Below, piece by piece: positions 16,230 to 23,197 of a DNA stretch of 23,318 nucleotides (positions are counted from its first letter, which is position 1; every line of letters begins with the position of its first letter). The DNA is taken from positions 1 through 23,318 of the forward strand of contig JBQTGY010000136.1 of assembly GCA_052390415.1 (NCBI GenBank). The letters are read 5' to 3'. Below the pieces are notes generated by a model. It had not been told where the DNA came from. It did not search any database and saw only the letters and a program-made list of their open reading frames with translations. This stretch comes from JANNWF01 sp052390415. GTDB taxonomy: Bacteria > Pseudomonadota > Gammaproteobacteria > Xanthomonadales > Xanthomonadaceae. The translations under genes were made by a program, and so were the position numbers.

Positions 16230-16251
16230 CCTCGCGAGGGCGCGCAGTATA
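16230..16251 (-). promoter_or_regulatory. Probable promoter and leader hairpin of the ketosynthase operon
   Basis: Read on the minus strand, TATACT (16251-16246) is a good -10 hexamer, though no clear -35 is found 17 bp upstream. It is followed by GCGCGCCCT and the palindrome CCTCGCGAGG (16239-16230), then about 20 nt to the ATG at 16211. The order -10, CGC, CC-rich arm, GCGAGGC arm, TGCC is the same as at 4494-4522. The rest of the gap 16212-16525 holds no gene but contains a long hairpin element at 16368-16464. Confidence 0.5.
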
Positions 16252-16367
16252 GGCCAGGCCCGATGAGGGGCGATTGAGGAAACCCGTCCGCATGTGTGGT
16301 CCGGCACCGACGCGCCGCCTGATTTGCGCGCGTGAGTCCGCCTTCTGATCACCAAGTTCTCGCGGAT

Positions 16368-16464
16368 GTAGCCCGGATGCAGCGCAAGCGGAATCCAGAG
16401 ATGCCCTGTGTTCGTTGCGGGCCAGCTGCCCCGGATTCCGGCCTGCGGCGTCCATCCGGGCTAC
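16368..16464. repeat. 97-bp intergenic inverted-repeat element
   Basis: Perfect 12-bp ends, GTAGCCCGGATG (16368-16379) and CATCCGGGCTAC (16453-16464), enclose imperfectly paired inner arms around GCGGAATCC and GGATTCCGG, so the whole would fold as one long hairpin. The sequence matches the type of GTAGCCCGGATG/CGGAATCC palindromes widely dispersed between genes in proteobacterial genomes. It carries no coding capacity and lies just upstream of the DUF218-family gene, where it could sit in that gene's 5' leader. Confidence 0.8.
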
Positions 16465-16525
16465 GCCTCATTGCCTGGCTGTGCATTCACTTGGTGCTTG
16501 CACCCCCATCACGCAGACTTGGCGG

Positions 16526-17212
16526 ATGACCACGCGCCGCGCGCACCAACTCAAGATCCTGCAGGACGTGGACGCACTGCACGCGTTGGCGGTCGCCAGT
16601 GCGGCCTTGGTGGTAAGCGGTGGGCTCTTGTATGTGGGCTACCTGGTGCATGTCACTCGCGTCGCCCGTCGCAGCCCCACGCTGCCACTTGCAAGCGCCA
16701 GCGGTGCGGCGGTGCTGGTGTTTGGCAAGCGCTGCAAAAATGGCGAGGCGGACGCCGACTTCAAGGCCCGTATCGCCCGTGCCCGGCATTTGGCGAGCAA
16801 TGGGCATACGCAGCAGTTGTTGTTGCTGGGTGGCGGGCCCTCGCCCACCGAGGCAGAGGTTGCAGCCAGAGAATTGCGAGCACTGGGGCTGCCCGATCAC
16901 GTGCGCGTGATGCTGGAACATGACTCCCGCGACACTCTGCAAAACCTGCGCAATGCAAGGCAGTTGCTTGGCGATGCCGAAAACACGCCGGCGGTCCTGC
17001 TCAGCAGCCGCTATCACTTGGCGCGATGCGGATTATTCGCGCGCAATCTCGGCATCAGCCACCAACTGTGTGCCGCCGAGGACCAGCTGGGTTGGCGTCT
17101 GCCGACATGTTTGCGTCTGCTCAGCGAAGCGGCCTATCTGATGTGGGTGGATATCGGCATGCGTTGGGCACGCTTGATCGGACACCGGCGAATGCTGGCA
17201 AAAATAAGTTGA
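16526..17212 (+). CDS. DUF218 (YdcF/ElyC-like) membrane-anchored protein
   Basis: A 228-residue protein with one N-terminal membrane helix (about 16-42) followed by a DUF218/YdcF-like domain. Supporting motifs are AAVLVFGKR at the start of the domain, LLLLGGG, then DSRDTLQNLRNA and LLSSRYHLARC, the last carrying the family's Ser/His/Arg pattern. The family includes SanA, ElyC and YdcF, with roles in envelope integrity and polysaccharide or peptidoglycan metabolism, but no firm reaction is established. The start ATG 16526 was chosen over an open upstream frame that runs through the hairpin repeat; GGCGG precedes it closely. It lies divergent from the ketosynthase operon and convergent with the AMP-ligase gene, inside the pigment locus, so a role in handling a glycosylated pigment is possible but unproven. 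Confidence 0.8.
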   Translation: MTTRRAHQLKILQDVDALHALAVASAALVVSGGLLYVGYLVHVTRVARRSPTLPLASASGAAVLVFGKRCKNGEADADFKARIARARHLASNGHTQQLLLLGGGPSPTEAEVAARELRALGLPDHVRVMLEHDSRDTLQNLRNARQLLGDAENTPAVLLSSRYHLARCGLFARNLGISHQLCAAEDQLGWRLPTCLRLLSEAAYLMWVDIGMRWARLIGHRRMLAKIS

Positions 17213-17227
17213 AGTTGCCTTGGAAAG

Positions 17228-17241
17228 GTGCCGCGAGGCAC
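17228..17241. terminator. Weak hairpin between convergent genes
   Basis: GTGCC (17228-17232) pairs with GGCAC (17237-17241) around GCGA in the 69-bp gap between the convergent DUF218 and AMP-ligase genes. It could mark the end of either transcript, but the stem is only 5 bp and no T-run follows on either strand. Confidence 0.25.
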
Positions 17242-17281
17242 ACACGACGGTGATATTTGCACGCAGACGGTCGCGGCCTGC

Positions 17282-18664
17282 TCAACTCGACTCGCCGCTC
17301 CGACGCAAGGCTTCCAACAGTGCCTGGCGCGGCAACTTGCCAGTCTCATTGCGCGGCAAACGCCCCACCAAACGCAGTGGGCGCGGCAAAAACACCGGGT
17401 CGATCGACTCGCGTAGCGCGGCCAGCAAGTCCGTCTCGTTGCAGCCGGGTGCCACCACCATCGCGGCAATGCGTTGCACCGGGCCGTCGGCATCCAGCTG
17501 AAACACCACCGCGTCGCGGACGCCTTCCAGCGCCAGCAAGCGGCGCGTCAATTCACCCAGCGAGACGCGTTTTCCGGCGATTTCCAGCAGATCGCTGGCG
17601 CGCCCAGCGAGTCGAAAGCGGCCGTCCGGGAAAACTTCAATCAGATCTTGCAACATCACCGGCTCGGCCAGCCAGTCGGCGCTGACCAGGGCACCGTCGG
17701 GTCGTGGCTCAATCTGGACACCCGCATAGCGCGTCCAATCGGTCTCCAACGCCGTTCGCCGCTGGCCAAAGATGCACGTCTCGGTGCTGCCGAAGTACTC
17801 CAGCACATGTGCACCTGTCGCCGCCTCGGCCGCTTGCGCCAGTTCCTGCGACAACGGCGCCGTGGCGCACAGGATCACCGCCAGCGTGGGCACCGGCAAA
17901 GCACTTTCGATCAAGGCACGCAGGTGCACCGGCGTCGTGACCAAGACCCGCGGCGTGGGCAACTGTGCCAGCGCCGCCACAATGTCGGCAGGAAAAAATG
18001 GGCGTGCGGTGTGGATGCTGACGTCGCACCGCAGCGGCAACAACACGGCCGTCTCCATCCCGAACATGTGCTGGGACGGCACCGTGGCCAGCAGGTGGCA
18101 ACCCGGTTCGGTGTGCGCCAGCAAGGCCGTCAGATTGTGCGCCGTGGTCGCGCAGAAGCTGCCCCAGTACTTGCTTTGCGCCTTGGGTGGACCGGAACTG
18201 CCTGAGGTAAAACCAATCGCCGCCAACAGGTCAGTTGAAAGCTGGGGTCGCACCCCTGCCGCGCTGGGCAATGGCGTGGGCAGCGAATGAAAACGCGGCG
18301 GAAAACGCTCCAGGCGGACACCGTCTGGATACCCGTCGTCGCCCACCGCCCAGGCTTCGGGATAACGATCCAGCATTTCCAGAATGACGGACGGCGCGCG
18401 TGATGGCGGCAACAAGGTCGGTATGCCGCGCAGCAAGGCCGCACACCAGGTCAGCATGAACGCATAACGTCCGTCGCAGAGATTCAGCAGGTGACTGCAC
18501 TCTGGCAATTGCGCAGCGAGGCCATGCACCTGGGTCAGAAACTCGCGCGCCGGGATGAATCGCTGACCGTCGAAAGCAATCGGGCGCTCAAGTGAGCCGC
18601 CGACCATGTCTGCAAACGTATTGCAGCCCAGCACCGATTCTTCTGCCCTCTCACTCACAACCAT
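17282..18664 (-). CDS. xanA2: Aryl-ACP ligase, ANL-family AMP-ligase (XanA2-like)
   Basis: A 460-residue adenylate-forming enzyme predicted to activate 3-hydroxybenzoate with ATP and load it onto the cluster ACP, starting polyene synthesis. The core motifs are present: TSGSSGPPK P-loop (153-161), EYFGSTET (289-296), the ribose-binding region DLIEVFPDGRFRLAGRASDL (340-359, Asp340), and the C-terminal catalytic lysine in NETGKLP (Lys443). It is somewhat shorter than typical acyl-CoA synthetases (about 500 or more residues), as for APE ligases. An upstream ATG at 18685 exists, but the ATG at 18664 has an excellent AGGAGAGG immediately ahead and is preferred. It stands alone on the minus strand and diverges from the phosphopantetheinyl transferase gene. 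Confidence 0.88.
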   Translation of the reverse strand: MVVSERAEESVLGCNTFADMVGGSLERPIAFDGQRFIPAREFLTQVHGLAAQLPECSHLLNLCDGRYAFMLTWCAALLRGIPTLLPPSRAPSVILEMLDRYPEAWAVGDDGYPDGVRLERFPPRFHSLPTPLPSAAGVRPQLSTDLLAAIGFTSGSSGPPKAQSKYWGSFCATTAHNLTALLAHTEPGCHLLATVPSQHMFGMETAVLLPLRCDVSIHTARPFFPADIVAALAQLPTPRVLVTTPVHLRALIESALPVPTLAVILCATAPLSQELAQAAEAATGAHVLEYFGSTETCIFGQRRTALETDWTRYAGVQIEPRPDGALVSADWLAEPVMLQDLIEVFPDGRFRLAGRASDLLEIAGKRVSLGELTRRLLALEGVRDAVVFQLDADGPVQRIAAMVVAPGCNETDLLAALRESIDPVFLPRPLRLVGRLPRNETGKLPRQALLEALRRSGESS

Positions 18665-18666
18665 GA

Positions 18667-18674
18667 CCTCTCCT
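18667..18674 (-). promoter_or_regulatory. Strong ribosome binding site fixing the AMP-ligase start
   Basis: On the minus strand AGGAGAGG (18674-18667) precedes the ATG at 18664, with 5 nt between the AGGAG core and the start codon. It is the best Shine-Dalgarno sequence seen in the window and decides between the ATGs at 18685 and 18664. Confidence 0.75.
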
Positions 18675-18841
18675 GTAGCCGGCAAGCCTCGCGGAATCCG
18701 GGCCGGGACTCAAGTGCGGCGAAGGTTGCACATCCGGCGCGCTTGACCCTCGCGGCGACGGCCACCAGCATTGGCGGATGCGACCCTTGCGCTTTCGCGC
18801 CTTTCCCACTGCGACAGCGATGGCGCGGCAGACCTCGCCTC

Positions 18842-19479
18842 ATGCTGACCCTTCAGCATGCTTGGCTGGGACGATTGGATTGTGGCGACAGACTTGGGCT
18901 GGCCGGCGAGATCGCGGAGCTGAAGCAGAGAAAATGCTTGGCACCGACCGGCGTGTCGCGGCCCTGCTTCGTCATCGATTCGGCGCTGACGATGCCGCAT
19001 GGCAGCTCACCCGGGATCTCCACGGCCGTCCCACTCTGGCCGCGCAAACTGGACTTGACCTCTCCATCAGCCATGCCGGCAACTGCTGGTTGCTGGCCGT
19101 GAGCGGCGGCGGGCGCCGCATCGGCGTCGATATCGAAGCGCCACGCCCATTGCTGCGGGTACTGGCGCTGGCTGAGCGCTACTTCCCGGCCAGTGAACAG
19201 GCTCTGCTCCATCGCCTGTCCCCCGCCGCGAGTGGGCGTGCCTTCCTGCGCCTGTGGTGCGCCCGCGAAGCCATTCTCAAAGCGCACGGCCGCGGTATCG
19301 CGTTTGGGCTGTCGCGACTGACGCTAGACCTGACACCGACGCGCATTGCCTTGCTCAGTTGCGATCCCGAGTTGGGCCAAGCCGCGGACTGGCGGCTGCG
19401 CGAGTTTGTCCCCCAGCGCGGAATGATCGGCATGCTCGCTTGGCAAGGTCCGCCCGCTCGGGTGCGTGGTGGGTGGTAG
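18842..19479 (+). CDS. 4'-phosphopantetheinyl transferase (Sfp/AcpT family), apparent frameshift near N-terminus
   Basis: Predicted to convert the apo-ACP to its holo form by attaching phosphopantetheine from CoA. The C-terminal part is clear: HGRPTL, then LDLSISHAGNCWLLAVS, the magnesium-binding GVDIE, and LWCAREAILKAHGRG, the WxxKEA-type motif. The continuous open frame runs 18778-19479, but its first 50 residues have poor composition for this family and codon use unlike the neighbours. The frame starting at ATG 18842 gives MLTLQHAWLGRLDCGDRLG and AGEIAELKQRK, which looks like a normal family N-terminus. It would join the downstream MLGTDRRVAALLRHRFG if one A were added to the AAAA at 18931-18934. 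So the gene is either truly frameshifted, mis-sequenced, or begins in the 18778 frame (for example at ATG 18820). It fits ApeG of other APE loci. Confidence 0.75.
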
Positions 19480-19482
19480 TTC

Positions 19483-19510
19483 GGGACTGGGAGCTGGGAT
19501 TCGGGGCTAG
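19483..19510. repeat. Four degenerate GGGANTG-type heptamers
   Basis: Four consecutive 7-bp units, GGGACTG GGAGCTG GGATTCG GGGCTAG, start 4 bp past the stop of the phosphopantetheinyl transferase gene. They are the reverse complement in style of the CCCCAGT array at 19661-19709 and the CTAGCCC at 19624-19630. The two arrays therefore face each other across about 150 bp. Confidence 0.7.
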
Positions 19511-19529
19511 GCGCTGAGGCCGGGCAAAT

Positions 19530-19599
19530 GAGGGCCGCGCTCCTGCGCGGCTGCTTTGGCAACGATCAGCAAGAGCAGCGCCGCAGGAGCGGCGCCCTC
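19530..19599. repeat. 70-bp imperfect palindrome (xanthomonad-type intergenic element)
   Basis: Arms of about 31 nt pair imperfectly: GAGGGC, CTCCTGCG and TGCT in the left arm (from 19530) match AGCA, CGCAGGAG and GCCCTC in the right arm (to 19599). The right arm contains GCAGGAGCGGCG, reminiscent of the GTAGGAGCGGC elements scattered in Xanthomonadaceae genomes. No T-run follows, so it is listed as a dispersed repeat; it could still act as a bidirectional block to exonucleases. Confidence 0.65.
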
Positions 19600-19627
19600 C
19601 ATGACCGACGCAATTGACGATACCTAG

Positions 19628-19650
19628 CCCGGACATTTCATGAGGTCGCG
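19628..19650. repeat. 23-bp direct repeat, copy B
   Basis: This is the second perfect copy of the string seen at 20-42, same orientation. Here it is wedged between the palindrome at 19530-19599 and the heptamer array at 19661-19709. Confidence 0.8.
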
Positions 19651-19660
19651 AATCCCGAAT

Positions 19661-19709
19661 CCCCAGTCCCCAGTCCCCAGTCCCCAGTCCCCAGTCCCCA
19701 GTCCCCAGT
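19661..19709. repeat. Seven perfect tandem copies of CCCCAGT
   Basis: Seven identical 7-bp units run without interruption and are preceded by the related CCCGAAT at 19653-19660. Heptamer arrays of this kind occur between genes in Xanthomonadaceae. The array ends 46 bp before the ATG of the DMT transporter, so copy-number change could alter its promoter or leader spacing. The whole gap 19480-19755 is repeat-filled and shows no gene. Confidence 0.9.
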
Positions 19710-19755
19710 CCCGCTTCTGGGTGCTACCTTCGCGGACCTTCTCACTGGCTCATCC

Positions 19756-20679
19756 ATGGCCCTGCACCAAGTTTCCGGACGCTGGCGGTTGGGTTTGTTG
19801 CTGGCACTGCTGACTGCCGCCTTGTGGGCAACCTTGCCGGTGGCGCTGAAGATCGCGCTGGTGGCGGTAGACCCGTGGACCCTGATCTGGTTTCGCTTCT
19901 TGTTTGCCGTGCTCGCGCTCGGCGGCTGGCTTGCTTGCCGCGGCAAACTGAGCGCGTTCCGGGCTTTAGGCCGAAAGCACTGGGCGTGGCTTGCGCTTGC
20001 CGCCGTCATGCTGATCGGAAACTACGTGCTGTATCTATTCGGCTTGCACTACACCACGCCTGCCAATGCGCAGTTGCTGATCCAACTGGCACCCTTGCTG
20101 ATGGCGGTCGGCGGTGTGGTCATCTTTCGCGAACGCTTTGGTGGTGGCCAATGGTTGGGCTTGGCCATTCTGCTGGTTGGCTTGGGTCTGTTTTTTCAGG
20201 ATCAGTCGGCTCAGCTTGCCGCCAGCGACGATTATGCGTTCGGCAGTCTGCTGGTGGTGTTGGGTGCGGTGGTCTGGGCGATTTACGCATTGATCCAAAA
20301 GCAACTTTTGCAACGGCTGGGCTCGGCCCTGATCCTGCTCTTCATCTACTTCGTCGCCACTCTCGCGCTTTGGCCATTGTCGTCACCCAGCCAATTGGCG
20401 GGGCTTGATTCCATCCAGTGGTTTGCGCTGCTCTACTGCGCGCTGAATACCTTGGGCGCCTACGGCGCCTTCGCCGAAGCGCTCGCCCACTGGGAAGCCT
20501 CGCGCGTCTCGCTGGTACTTGCGGTCACCCCGCTGCTGACCTTGCTCAGCGTCGAAATCGCCCATCACTTCGCCCCGCAGTTGGTGCAACCGGAAGTCGT
20601 CGGTGTACTCGGCATCGTCGGCGCCGCCATGGTGGTGGGCGGCTCGGCGCTGACCAGTTTGCTGGGGCGGAAGCAGTGA
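19756..20679 (+). CDS. DMT-superfamily transporter with two EamA domains
   Basis: A 307-residue inner-membrane protein with about ten hydrophobic helices arranged as two EamA repeats (about 12-145 and 160-300). Typical features are the early WATLPVALKIAL, the first-repeat end HYTTPANAQLLIQLAPLLMA, and the second-repeat equivalent EASRVSLVLAVTPLLTLL. Family members export or import small metabolites, amino acids or drugs; the substrate cannot be predicted. It lies beyond the repeat-filled gap, converges with the DUF2333 gene 70 bp on, and is probably unrelated to the pigment genes. No good Shine-Dalgarno sequence precedes the ATG at 19756. Confidence 0.88.
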   Translation: MALHQVSGRWRLGLLLALLTAALWATLPVALKIALVAVDPWTLIWFRFLFAVLALGGWLACRGKLSAFRALGRKHWAWLALAAVMLIGNYVLYLFGLHYTTPANAQLLIQLAPLLMAVGGVVIFRERFGGGQWLGLAILLVGLGLFFQDQSAQLAASDDYAFGSLLVVLGAVVWAIYALIQKQLLQRLGSALILLFIYFVATLALWPLSSPSQLAGLDSIQWFALLYCALNTLGAYGAFAEALAHWEASRVSLVLAVTPLLTLLSVEIAHHFAPQLVQPEVVGVLGIVGAAMVVGGSALTSLLGRKQ

Positions 20680-20749
20680 TCCCTGATCGGGGCGTCAATC
20701 AAGGCGCGTGTTGGCAACCCTGCGAGTGCGGTCGCGCACGCGCGTCCAG

Positions 20750-21760
20750 TCAGCCGCGTTCCAGCAATTTGCGCAGGTCGATGATCGCCGCGTTGGCACG
20801 GGAAACGTAGTTCGCCATCACCAATGAGTGGTTGGCGAAGAAGCCATAGGCCGAGCCGTTCAAGATGATCGGACTACCCAAAGGCTGCTGCGATTCCTCC
20901 AGCTCACGAATGATCTGGCGAAGCGATACCAGCGCATTCTTGTCGCGCAGCACGGGTCCGAAGTCGTGCTCGGCGGCACGCAGAAAATGCAACAACGCCC
21001 AGGTGCTGCCGCGGGCCTCGTAGAACACATCATCAACCTGCAACCACGGCGTCTTGATCGCCTGTTGTGGATCGGCAGGGGTGGACTGGCGGGCTTGTGC
21101 ATCGCCGCCGAGGTCCGTATCGACCCTCACTTGACCAACGCTTGCGGAGAGACGTTGCGACAGCGAGCCCAGCCGCTTTTCGACCACGGCAAGCCAGTCG
21201 GTCAGATTGTCCGCCCGGGCATAGAACTGGGCGTCGTATGCGTCGCTGTCACTGAGCCTGGTCAAATAGGTCTCGAAGTGAACGATGGCATTGCGGTATT
21301 GGTTTTCGGCAGACGGCAGCAGCCAGCGATCCGAGGCAGTGGAGAACAGCGGGTCTGCTTCCAGCAGGTCGACATCCTCGGTACTTTGGGTTTGCGAGCG
21401 ACTGAACTCGTTGCGATAGGCCTTTGCCAGATCACGCACTTGCAACAGCGCGCCGAACTCCCAGTTGGGCACGTTATCCATCCATACGCCGGGCGGCAGG
21501 TAATCGTTTGATAGATAGCCGCCACGTTTTTCGAGCAAGGTGTCCGCAACCCGAATCAAGGTCTCGGTCATGACTGTTCCGACCACTACCGGCTGGCTGC
21601 GCGTGGCGGCGCGCGCCTGCGCGTGTTGGTCGACGTCGAACTCCCGGGGCTCGAAATCCCACCACCACCAGAAGACCAGCGTCAGCACCATCAGTAGCGC
21701 AAGGAATCCAGTGAACAGGCGTATCAGCAGGTAACGGCGGCGACGCTTGGGATCAATCAT
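20750..21760 (-). CDS. DUF2333 family inner-membrane protein
   Basis: A 336-residue protein with a short basic cytoplasmic N-terminus (MIDPKRRRR), one membrane helix (about 12-35, containing an unusual WWWW run) and a large extracytoplasmic domain. The signature stretches GGYLSNDYLPPGVWMDNVPN and WEFGALLQVRDLAKAYRNEF, together with the C-terminal NGSAYGFFANHSLVMANYVS, are those of DUF2333, a family found mainly in gammaproteobacteria. No function is established. The start at ATG 21760 gives the membrane anchor directly. It looks like a single-gene unit, with 277 bp of non-coding sequence upstream. Confidence 0.85.
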   Translation of the reverse strand: MIDPKRRRRYLLIRLFTGFLALLMVLTLVFWWWWDFEPREFDVDQHAQARAATRSQPVVVGTVMTETLIRVADTLLEKRGGYLSNDYLPPGVWMDNVPNWEFGALLQVRDLAKAYRNEFSRSQTQSTEDVDLLEADPLFSTASDRWLLPSAENQYRNAIVHFETYLTRLSDSDAYDAQFYARADNLTDWLAVVEKRLGSLSQRLSASVGQVRVDTDLGGDAQARQSTPADPQQAIKTPWLQVDDVFYEARGSTWALLHFLRAAEHDFGPVLRDKNALVSLRQIIRELEESQQPLGSPIILNGSAYGFFANHSLVMANYVSRANAAIIDLRKLLERG

Positions 21761-21824
21761 GGGGTCGCTCTCAAGTTATGCATGGAATGATGTCGATGCG
21801 CAGTCCAGCGGGGACGCTGCCAAT

Positions 21825-21850
21825 CGGACCAACGTGACTGCTATGGTCCG
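21825..21850. repeat. 7-bp inverted repeat upstream of the DUF2333 gene
   Basis: CGGACCA (21825-21831) and TGGTCCG (21844-21850) are separated by 12 bp, in the 277-bp gap 21761-22037. A second, weaker hairpin is CCCGC/GCGGG around 21897-21912. Either could be an operator or leader structure for the DUF2333 gene, or a 3' structure for the gene at 22038-22565. I see no coding sequence in this gap. Confidence 0.3.
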
Positions 21851-22037
21851 GGCCCGAGTCCGCCAGTCTGCATGTCGCGAGTGGGTGGGTTTTCCCCCGC
21901 GTTCTTGCGGGCCCTGCAGCGGTCGATTCACCTATCGCCCATCCTTGACCAAAGGCACAGCCATCAGCCCGCCTTTGTTTGAGTGAGCGACCCGGCACGG
22001 GCCGGCATGGACTCGACCACGGGCGTGCGACCGACGG

Positions 22038-22565
22038 CTAGAACTCGTCAGTACCGAGCCTCTCCTTCTCGAGATCATCGGCGCTCACCGCCACGAAGTC
22101 GATCGCTTCCTTGAGCGCGCTGGCGGTCGCGTTGGCCGGGATGCGCGCAATCGACCAGACGACGCCATCCTCGATTCCCCAAAAGCCGAGTTTGGAGCGA
22201 CTGCTTTGTTCGAGCAGGCGTCGCGCCAAGGCGAGGTCCAGACCCTTGTCTTCGTCAGCCTTCAAGCCGGCCGAAAACACATCGCGAAACTCGGTGTTGC
22301 GATAGGTATAAGTGCCGGTCTGCACGATCACCAGCTGGGTGCGGTCATTGTCGTCGGTGAAGCGCAACACGACCTTGGCATCGCCCTTCGTGTCGACCTC
22401 AAACTCAAGGTTCTCGGCTTCCAGTGCCTTCTTGATGCGCGGATCGATGGGTGTGCCGGCGGCCTCATCGGCTTCCACATCTGCCGCCGCCGCCATGGCG
22501 GGGCAAATGGCAGCAGTCAGCAAGGCCAGCATGGTCAATCGAAGAATGGGGGCAGTGCGGCTCAT
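22038..22565 (-). CDS. Exported protein, possibly YbjN-like, function unknown
   Basis: A 175-residue protein with a signal peptide (MSRTAPILRLTMLALLTAAI, cleavage near AMA-AAA, about residue 26). The mature part alternates strands and helices: LEFEVDTKGDAKVVLRFTD, then QLVIVQTGTYTYRNTEFRD, a helix with LALARRLLEQSS, and WSIARIPANATASALKEAID. It ends with an acidic VSADDLEKERLGTDEF. This layout recalls the YbjN/type III secretion chaperone-like fold, whose members often end with a similar A-D-E-x-E stretch, but the resemblance is by eye only. GGAGT precedes the ATG at 22565 at suitable spacing. No link with its neighbours is evident. Confidence 0.75.
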   Translation of the reverse strand: MSRTAPILRLTMLALLTAAICPAMAAAADVEADEAAGTPIDPRIKKALEAENLEFEVDTKGDAKVVLRFTDDNDRTQLVIVQTGTYTYRNTEFRDVFSAGLKADEDKGLDLALARRLLEQSSRSKLGFWGIEDGVVWSIARIPANATASALKEAIDFVAVSADDLEKERLGTDEF

Positions 22566-22687
22566 GGATTCACTCCAGCGGTGGTGTCGGCCGCTGACAT
22601 TGGCGTCGACTTCGGCATGCTAAACCGATTTCTGCCCGGCTGGTGCAAGCAGCCGTCGAAGCCGCCGATCATGCATTCCACGCCGTA

Positions 22688-23179
22688 TCAAAACATCCGA
22701 CTGAATTGCCACGACTGCATGCGCCCGCCGGCATATGGCATCACCCCGTGAAAGGCGCGCGGGTCGGCGTCAAACACCAGCGGCAGGAAGTGTCTGTCAC
22801 CCTCCCACATCGGCAGCTGCATCAGCCGATCCAATGGCACCCATTCGAGGTCGCCTTCGTTGTTTTGTGTGTGGGCGGTGCCGGTGAAACTCTCGATCAG
22901 GAAAATGAAGCCGAGCCAGTCCTCGCCGTTCTTGCCGAAGCCAGGCCAATTCAAGGTGCCGCGCAAGCGCATGTCGACGCAGTCGATACCGGCTTCTTCC
23001 TTGATCTCGCGAGCCATGCCGGCGACGACGTCCTCCAACGGTTCGAGTTTGCCACCGAGGCCGTTGTACTTGCCCAAGTGTTCGTCATCTTCACGCGCGT
23101 TGCGATGGATCATCAACACCTGTTGGCGGTCGGGCGAGAGTACATAGCCGAGCGTGGCGACGATGGGCATGTAGGGCAT
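22688..23179 (-). CDS. Nudix hydrolase (MutT/8-oxo-dGTP diphosphatase-like)
   Basis: Predicted to hydrolyse a nucleoside diphosphate linked to another moiety, most likely a (d)NTP such as 8-oxo-dGTP. The 163-residue protein contains a perfect Nudix box, GKLEPLEDVVAGMAREIKEE followed by AGI, matching Gx5Ex7REUxEExGU. The preceding LMIHRNAREDDEHLGKYNGL fits the MutT-like substrate side. Start ATG 23179 is chosen; ATG 23170 is an alternative, and an in-frame upstream start at 23227 would add a tail encoded by tandem repeats, which is less likely. The actual substrate cannot be told from the motif. Confidence 0.87.
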   Translation of the reverse strand: MPYMPIVATLGYVLSPDRQQVLMIHRNAREDDEHLGKYNGLGGKLEPLEDVVAGMAREIKEEAGIDCVDMRLRGTLNWPGFGKNGEDWLGFIFLIESFTGTAHTQNNEGDLEWVPLDRLMQLPMWEGDRHFLPLVFDADPRAFHGVMPYAGGRMQSWQFSRMF

Positions 23180-23197
23180 GGTGGGGCCTTGGGGTTT

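Noticed and set aside
19661..19709. CCCCAGT array considered as a CRISPR-like array
   Set aside because: The units are 7 bp, perfectly adjacent, with no spacers and no cas genes nearby.
20680..20749. Possible terminator between the convergent transporter and DUF2333 genes
   Set aside because: Only short, poorly matched GC repeats (for example CGCGTG with CACGCG) and no T-run; too weak to call.
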